Shown here one piece after another: positions 59,328 through 64,000 of a stretch of DNA of 64,000 nucleotides. Source of the stretch: CAVXDY01 sp963760715 (lineage in GTDB: Bacteria; Actinomycetota; Thermoleophilia; Miltoncostaeales; Miltoncostaeaceae); assembly GCA_963760715.1 (NCBI GenBank), contig CAVXDY010000007.1, positions 744,001-808,000 of the forward strand, given 5' to 3'. The position numbers and the translations under genes were made by a program. The notes below the pieces were generated by a model. It made no database searches and was not told where the DNA came from. It saw only the letters and a program-made list of their open reading frames with translations. Position 1 is the stretch's first letter; the number at the start of each line of letters is the position of its first letter.

Positions 59328-60442
59328 CGAGCCCGCGGGCCGTCGCGCGGATCGACCTCGCGGCGATCCGGCACAACGCGGGGCGGCTCGTGCGGGCCGC
59401 GGGCGGGGCCCGGGTGATGGCGATCGTGAAGGCGGACGGATACGGGCACGGAGCCGTGCCGGCCGCCCGCGCCGCGCTCGAGGGCGGCGCCGCGGCGCTC
59501 GGGGTCGCGACGGTGGCCGAGGCCGAGACCCTGCGCGCCGCCGGCATCGACGCGCCGCTGCTGGTGATGGGCCCCCTCGTTCGCCGGGAGTGGGGGCGCG
59601 CCGCCGCCGCGGCGGCGGAGGTGGCCGTGTGGACCCCCGAGGCCGTGGCCCGCGCGGCCGCGGCCGCGGCGGGCGGAGGCCGCGCCCGGGTCCACCTGAA
59701 GCTGGACACCGGCATGGGACGGCTGGGCGCCCGCCCCGAGGACGTGGCCGCCCTCGCCGAGGCCGCCGCGGCGGACGACCGCGTGGAGGTGGTGGGCCTC
59801 ATGACCCATTTCGCCACGGCCGACGAGACCGAGGGCGAGAACGCGGCCTTCATGGGCGAGCAGCTCCTGCGCTTCCGGGCGCTCGCGGCCGGCCTGCGCG
59901 CGCGCTTCCCGGGCGCCGCCCTCCACGCGGCCAACTCGGCCGCCACCTTCCGCGAGCCGGCGGCCGCCTTCGACATGGTCCGCTGCGGCATCGCGCTCTA
60001 CGGGTGCTCCCCGTTCGGCGGCGACCCGGCCGACCTGGACCTGCGCCCCGCGATGTCGCTGGTCTCCTACCTCGCGGCCACAAAGACCCTCCTCTCCCGC
60101 GAGAGCGCGGGCTACGGGCGCTCCTGGCGCGCCGCCCGGGGCACGCGGGTGGCGGTCGTGCCGGTGGGCTACGCCGACGGCTACTCGCGGGCGTTCTCGG
60201 GACGGGCCGAGGTGCTCGCGCGCGGGCGGCGGGTGCCGGTGGTGGGGACCATCTCGATGGACCAGCTCACGGTGGACCTGGGGCCGGGCGGCGAGGACGA
60301 GGTGGGGGAGGAGGTGGTGCTGCTGGGCGTCCAGGGCGCCGAGCGGATCACGGCCGAGGAGCTCGCGGCCCTGCGCGGGACGATCAACTACGAGGTGGTC
60401 TGCGCCGTGGGAGCGCGCGTGCCGCGGGTTCACGAGGGGTGA
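59324..60442 (+). CDS. alr: Alanine racemase
   Basis: A PLP enzyme making D-alanine for peptidoglycan. 372 residues. ARIDLAAIRHNAGRLVRA and VMAIVKADGYGHGAVPAARAAL (PLP lysine) start the barrel. HLKLDTGMGRLG, HAANSAATFREP and VRCGIALYGCSPF follow. SAGYGRSWRAARGTRVAVVPVGYADGYSRAF and VVGTISMDQLTVDLG form the C-terminal domain with the catalytic tyrosine. GTG 59324 overlaps the nnr stop. Together with murI, glmM, glmS and the carboxypeptidase this window is rich in wall-synthesis genes. Confidence 0.96.
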   Translation: MTSPRAVARIDLAAIRHNAGRLVRAAGGARVMAIVKADGYGHGAVPAARAALEGGAAALGVATVAEAETLRAAGIDAPLLVMGPLVRREWGRAAAAAAEVAVWTPEAVARAAAAAAGGGRARVHLKLDTGMGRLGARPEDVAALAEAAAADDRVEVVGLMTHFATADETEGENAAFMGEQLLRFRALAAGLRARFPGAALHAANSAATFREPAAAFDMVRCGIALYGCSPFGGDPADLDLRPAMSLVSYLAATKTLLSRESAGYGRSWRAARGTRVAVVPVGYADGYSRAFSGRAEVLARGRRVPVVGTISMDQLTVDLGPGGEDEVGEEVVLLGVQGAERITAEELAALRGTINYEVVCAVGARVPRVHEG

Positions 60443-61867
60443 GCGCCCACGGGCCCATGCGCCGGCTGCTCGCCCCGCTCGGGACCCTCGACCGGCGCGC
60501 CTGGGCCGTGGGGGGCGGGGTGCGCGACGCGCTCCTCGGCCGCCCCGTGGCCGACCTCGACCTGGCGGTGGAGGGCGACGCCGCGGCGGCCGCGGCCCGG
60601 CTCGCCCGAGCTCACGGCGCCGGCCGCTTCCTGCTGTCGCGCGGGTTCGGCGCGTGGAGGGTGCAGGGGGGCGACCTGGGCATGACGGTGGACATCACCC
60701 CGCTCCAGGGGCTGGAGATCGCCGAGGACCTGGCGCGCCGCGACCTGACGGTCAACGCCCTGGCCGTGCCCCTGGACGCCCCGGACGAGGTCATCGACCT
60801 CCACCGAGGCCTCGACGACCTGGCCGGTCGCCGCCTGCGCCTGGTGAGCGCCGGCGCCCTGCGCGACGACCCCGTGCGGCTGCTGCGCACGGCCCGCCTG
60901 GCCGAGCAGCTCGGGTTCTCGATCACGTCCGGGACGGTCGCGCGCGCCCGGGAGGACGCGCACCGCCTGTGGAGCACCTCCGCGGAGCGTCTGGCGGACG
61001 AGCTGGGGCGCATCGTCTCGCTGCCGGCCCCCCACCGGGCCTTCGCCCGGATGGACGAGATGGGCGTCCTCGCCGCGCTCGTCCCCGAGCTGGAGGAGAG
61101 CCGCGGCCTGGAGCAGAGCGCCTACCACCACCGGGACGTGCTGGGTCACACGCTCGAGGTCGTGCAGCACGTCGTCGAGGTCTCGGCCGATCCCGAGCCC
61201 ATCTTCCGCTCGCGCGCCCCGCGGGTCTCCGCCGCGCTCGCGGAGCCCCTTGCCGACGAGCTCACCCGCGGGCAGGCGCTCGTGCTGGGGTCCCTCCTCC
61301 ACGACATGGCCAAGCCGGCCACCCGCGCGGTGACCCCGGAGGGCCGGGTCACCTTCATCGGCCACGACCGGCTCGGCGCCCGGATGGCCGACGACCTCAT
61401 GCGCCGCCTCCGGCTGTCCACGCGCCTGCGCGAGCAGGTCGTGCGGCTGGTGCGGCTGCACCTGCCGCTGGGGTTCCTGGTGCACCGCACGCCCCTGTCG
61501 CTGCGGCAGATCGATCGCTACCTGCGCGCCACGGCGCCTGCCGAGATCGAGGTCATCGTGCTGTCGGTCGCCGACCGCCTGGCGACCCGCGGGCCGCGCA
61601 CCAGCGAGGTGTCCATCGCCCGCCATCTCGCGCTCGCTCGGGAGATGATGGACGCGCACCTGACCCTGGTTCGACCGCGGCCCGGTGCGGCCCCTGGTGC
61701 CCGGCGACGAGCTGGCCGAGGCCCTCGGGCGCCCGCCCGGTCCGTGGCTCTCCGAGCTCCTGGAGGCGCTGCGCGAGGAGCAGCTGGTGGGCGCCGTGCG
61801 CAGCCGCCCGCAGGCGCTCGCGTTCGCCCGGCGTTGGGAGGCCGCGAGGTCGCCGGGGGTGCCCTGA
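60439..61867 (+). CDS. cca: CCA tRNA nucleotidyltransferase / polyA polymerase family protein (one-base frameshift)
   Basis: Class II nucleotidyltransferase that adds or repairs the tRNA 3' CCA. WAVGGGVRDALLGRPVADLDLAVEGDA is the catalytic DxD region, MTVDITPLQG.. AEDLARRDLTVNALAV and LRLVSAGALRDDPVRLLRTARLAEQLGF the head and neck. LLHDMAKPATRAVTPEGRVTFIGHDRLG is an HD domain. After ..DAHLTLV the frame must move by one base (extra base at 61669-61672, GTTC where GTC fits) to continue DRGPVRPLVPGDELAEALGRPPGPWLSELLEALREEQL to the TGA at 61867. GTG 60439 overlaps the alr stop. Whether it makes CCA or poly(A) cannot be told from sequence. Confidence 0.88.
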
Positions 61868-61887
61868 CCGTCTTATATGTCAGAAAA

Positions 61888-61939
61888 GCTCCACTTGCTC
61901 GTTCTGTTTGTGAGAAAAACGCAAGCGGGCTTGTGGAGC
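61888..61939. repeat. Inverted repeat in an AT-richer intergenic patch
   Basis: GCTCCAC (61888-61894) and GTGGAGC (61933-61939), with an inner CTTGC/GCAAG pair (61894-61898/61921-61925). The enclosed stretch is notably AT-rich for this genome. A cruciform or RNA structure is possible; not a standard terminator. Confidence 0.4.
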
Positions 61940-61953
61940 CTCGGACACCTGTC

Positions 61954-62006
61954 GTAGGGTCTGCGCCGTCCCGTAGGGCCTGCCCGCCCGTTTCTTGTAG
62001 GACTGC
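61954..62006 (+). repeat. Three imperfect direct repeats GTAGGnnCTGC
   Basis: GTAGGGTCTGC (61954-61964), GTAGGGCCTGC (61973-61983) and GTAGGACTGC (61997-62006), upstream of the SCP-domain gene. They could be operator copies. No regulator is adjacent. Confidence 0.4.
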
Positions 62007-62047
62007 CCGTCAACAACCGGGAGGATCGCCCTATCCTCGGACCCAGA

Positions 62048-62503
62048 CTGTGTCTCTCTTTCGGTGCCGGCCTCGCCGGCATCGCCGTCGGCCTCCTCGG
62101 AGCGACCGGAGCCGCCTCGGCCCAGTCGTGCACCGTCGCCCTCTCCCCGGCCGACGAGAGCGCCATGACGGCGCTCATCAACGCCGAGCGCGTGGCCACG
62201 GGCGTGAAGAAGGTCACCACCAACGCCACGCTGCGGAAGGCCGGACGCTCCCAGAGCATGGCGATGGCGCGCGGGGCCCGCTTCGCGCACTCCACCCCCC
62301 TGTCCTGGGCCAACGGCCGGGCCGCCGCCCAGAACATCGCCTACGCGCCGAGCACCACCGAGGCCTTCCAGGCGATGATGGCCAGCCCCGAGCACCGAGC
62401 CAACCTCCTGGGCCCCGTCTTCAAGCAGACCGGCGTCGGCGTGGCCCGCAACTGCGAGGGCACTCTGTACTTCACGATCAACCTCCTGGCCGCGTCCGAC
62501 TAG
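62048..62503 (+). CDS. Secreted SCP/CAP-domain protein (YkwD-like)
   Basis: About 151 residues. The frame upstream of the first ATG (62165) encodes a clear signal peptide, LCLSFGAGLAGIAVGLLGATGAASAQS, so the ATG cannot be the start. MTALINAERVATGVKKVTTNATLRKAGRSQSMAMARGARFAHS, AAAQNIAYAPSTTEAFQAMMASPEHRANLLGPVFKQTGVGVA is the CAP domain, an extracellular fold of uncertain biochemistry in bacteria. No ATG, GTG or TTG is available in frame; CTG 62048 or CTG 62003 (adding VNNREDRPILGPR) are candidates. TATCCT lies at 62032-62037. Confidence 0.78.
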   Translation: MCLSFGAGLAGIAVGLLGATGAASAQSCTVALSPADESAMTALINAERVATGVKKVTTNATLRKAGRSQSMAMARGARFAHSTPLSWANGRAAAQNIAYAPSTTEAFQAMMASPEHRANLLGPVFKQTGVGVARNCEGTLYFTINLLAASD

Positions 62504-62527
62504 GCGCCCGGCCGACGGCCGGTGCAC

Positions 62528-62533
62528 TAGTCT
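62528..62533 (+). promoter_or_regulatory. Leaderless -10 box TAGTCT
   Basis: TAGTCT ends seven bases before ATG 62541, the same hexamer and distance as at rph (23626-23631). Confidence 0.5.
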
Positions 62534-62540
62534 GAGCCGG

Positions 62541-63107
62541 ATGGTCCGGCTCACCCGCATCTACACCCGCCTGGGTGACGAGGGCGACACGCACCTGGGC
62601 GACATGAGCCGCGTGCGCAAGACCAGCCTGCGGGTGGCGGCCTACGGCGACGTCGACGAGCTCAACTCCCTGATCGGGGCGGCCCGTGCGCAGGACCCCG
62701 GGGACGCCCGCGACGCCCGCCTTGCGGCCATCCAGAACGACCTCTTCGATCTGGGCGCCGACCTGTGCGTCCCTCCCGGCGGCGAGGGCGACGAGGGGCG
62801 GCTGCGGGTCGCCCACAGCCAGGTGGAGCGCCTGGAGCGCTGGTGCGACGAGGTCAACGCCGAGCTGCCCTCCCTGACCAGCTTCGTGCTGCCCGCGGGG
62901 AGCCCCGTCGCGGCGGCCCTGCACCAGGCCCGCGCGGTCTGCCGGCGGGCCGAGCGCTCCGCCGTGGCGCTCGCCGACGCGGAGGAGGTCGGCGCGGAGG
63001 CCCTCGCCTACCTCAACCGTCTCTCCGACCTGCTCTTCATCCTCGCGCGGGCCGCCAACGCCGGCGCCGGCGGCGACGTCCTCTGGGAGCCCGGGGAGGG
63101 CCGTTAG
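62541..63107 (+). CDS. PduO-type ATP:cob(I)alamin adenosyltransferase
   Basis: Makes adenosylcobalamin from cob(I)alamin and ATP. 188 residues. RIYTRLGDEGDTHLGDMSRVRKTSLRVAAYGDVDELNSLIGAA is the ATP-binding start, with TRxGDxGxT slightly altered. IQNDLFDLGADLCVPP, FVLPAGSPVAAALHQARAVCRRAERSAVAL and YLNRLSDLLFILARAANA follow, with the conserved R-x3-E and NRLSD. ATG 62541 has a leaderless box. No other B12 gene is in the window. Confidence 0.94.
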   Translation: MVRLTRIYTRLGDEGDTHLGDMSRVRKTSLRVAAYGDVDELNSLIGAARAQDPGDARDARLAAIQNDLFDLGADLCVPPGGEGDEGRLRVAHSQVERLERWCDEVNAELPSLTSFVLPAGSPVAAALHQARAVCRRAERSAVALADAEEVGAEALAYLNRLSDLLFILARAANAGAGGDVLWEPGEGR

Positions 63108-63111
63108 CGCC

Positions 63112-64000
63112 CTAGGCCCGGGTGAAGACCACCCGGCGGGCCTCGGGATCGGCCACGGCCAGGCGCACCCTCAGCCGCTCGCCGGGGCGCGGGCCCCGCG
63201 CGTCCAGCCCCGCGACCACGGCCGGATCGGCGATCTGCACCACGGGCCGGTCGTCGCGCACGTCCACGACGGTGGCCTCGAAGACCTCCCCGATCCGGCC
63301 GGCCAGCAGGACGCTCTCGAGGTAGTCGAGCGCCAGGCGCTCCGCGGCGCGCTCCCGGGCTCCCGCCCGGCTCATGACGTCCGGCATGTCCGGCAGCGCC
63401 TCGAGCGCCCACGCGGGCGGCTCCCGGCCCCGGGAGAGGGCCAGCACCAACTCGTTGGCCACCCGGTCGGCCATCCTCCGCAGCGGAGCGGTCACGTGGG
63501 CGTAGGGGGCGGCGATGGCCGCGTGGGCCGGCGGCGGGTCGCCCGCGTCCCGGGTCCAGGCCCGGTAGCCGGCCCCGCGGAACAGGCGGGAGGCCCGTAC
63601 GGCGAAGGCCGCGTGGCGGGGGTTCGCGGCGTCGAGGGCGCGGACCACGTCCGGGTAGGACCGATCCGGCGGCCACGGCACCCCGAGCGCGGCGGCGCTG
63701 CGGCGCAGCCCCGCCACCGCCGCCTCCTCGGGCGCGGCCAGGACGCGGAACAGCCCCATGCCCCCGTCGATCATGATCCGCGCCGCGCAGATGCCCGTCA
63801 GCAGCGAGACCTGGGCGTTCCATCGCTCCACGGGCAGCGAGGTCTCGTAGCGGAGGCGGTACCCGGAGGCGGCGCGCTCGATGGCCTGCGCCGGAACGCT
63901 CAGGCTCACCCCGCCCCGCGCGGCCTCCCGCGCCAGGCGCCGCTGGCCCACCTCGCGCAGGGGCGCGAGCGGCTCGTCGGCGGTCCCGGCGTCGATGCGC
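63112..64000 (-). CDS. RNB-domain ribonuclease (RNase II/R family, partial)
   Basis: The N-terminal part lies beyond the right edge; about 296 residues are visible. YRLRYETSLPVERWNAQVSLLTGICAARIMIDGGMGLFRVL and AIAAPYAHVTAPLRRMADRVANELVLALSRG are the end of the RNB 3'-5' exonuclease domain, whose YxHxTxPxRR element binds RNA. The last ~60 residues (GRIGEVFEATVVDVRDDRPVVQIADPAVVAGL..GERLRVRLAVADPEARRVVF) form an S1-like beta barrel. This subgroup is common in actinobacteria. It converges with the cobalamin adenosyltransferase gene, four bases apart. Confidence 0.88.
   Translation of the reverse strand, partial: RIDAGTADEPLAPLREVGQRRLAREAARGGVSLSVPAQAIERAASGYRLRYETSLPVERWNAQVSLLTGICAARIMIDGGMGLFRVLAAPEEAAVAGLRRSAAALGVPWPPDRSYPDVVRALDAANPRHAAFAVRASRLFRGAGYRAWTRDAGDPPPAHAAIAAPYAHVTAPLRRMADRVANELVLALSRGREPPAWALEALPDMPDVMSRAGARERAAERLALDYLESVLLAGRIGEVFEATVVDVRDDRPVVQIADPAVVAGLDARGPRPGERLRVRLAVADPEARRVVFTRA

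Overview
The window is very GC-rich, densely coded DNA with almost no spacing between genes. Many starts are GTG and stop/start overlaps of the ATGA or GTGA type are common. Gene content points to a high-GC actinobacterium, most likely a Thermoleophilia-type lineage: BTAD regulators, a GuaB3-type protein, secreted beta-propellers ending in Cys-closed calcium-binding repeats, a GH15 trehalase-like enzyme and an AcuC-type deacetylase. That placement is inference from gene content; no rRNA or other marker is present. No tRNA, CRISPR array, insertion sequence or prophage was recognised, and no gap longer than 300 bases lacks a gene.

Layout. 1-10605: a metal P-type ATPase (cut by the left edge), a duplicated-domain SRPBCC protein, a TreT-like glycosyltransferase, and then a stress cluster. 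The cluster holds a zinc ribbon, a small ferredoxin-like protein, three universal stress proteins, a CBS-DUF1918 protein, a phosphotransferase/P-loop kinase, a flavodoxin remnant and a CBS-HypB-like GTPase. Its content resembles the DosR dormancy regulon of mycobacteria. 10647-13858: PadR regulator, a glutaredoxin-ECF sigma factor fusion, pentapeptide-repeat protein, flavin reductase. 13842-18559: two thioredoxin-fold genes divergent from murI, two paralogous hydrolases, AcuC-like deacetylase. 18630-21675: BTAD regulator and two unknown proteins. 21946-26715: DsbA-like protein, sirtuin, then rph-rdgB-SDR-membrane protein-zinc ribbon. 26749-29018: CIRCE-controlled groES-groEL with terminator. 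29090-36630: unknown protein, a SnoaL/CoA-transferase/nitrilase operon, cupin, giant BTAD-ATPase and SRPBCC protein. 36648-43975: GH15 enzyme, AEC transporter, pyrF, D,D-carboxypeptidase, PfkB kinase, GuaB3. 44035-47711: two tandem secreted propeller proteins. 47777-53074: guaA, diguanylate cyclase, S4 protein, pcm. 53182-61867: rplM-rpsI-glmM-glmS-acpS-nnr-alr-cca, linking ribosomal proteins to cell-wall precursor synthesis. 62048-64000: SCP-domain protein, cobalamin adenosyltransferase, RNB ribonuclease (cut by the right edge).

Three points stand out. First, many genes have a TAnnnT box only 6-7 bases before the start codon, suggesting widespread leaderless transcription, sometimes with overlapping boxes serving two divergent genes and possibly with CTG starts. 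Second, the glutaredoxin-sigma fusion and the CBS-HypB fusion are unusual architectures that could be new redox and energy sensors. Third, three genes (phosphotransferase/kinase, glmS, cca) each contain one extra base in a short homopolymer. Because glmS and cca are normally essential, sequence error is the likeliest cause.
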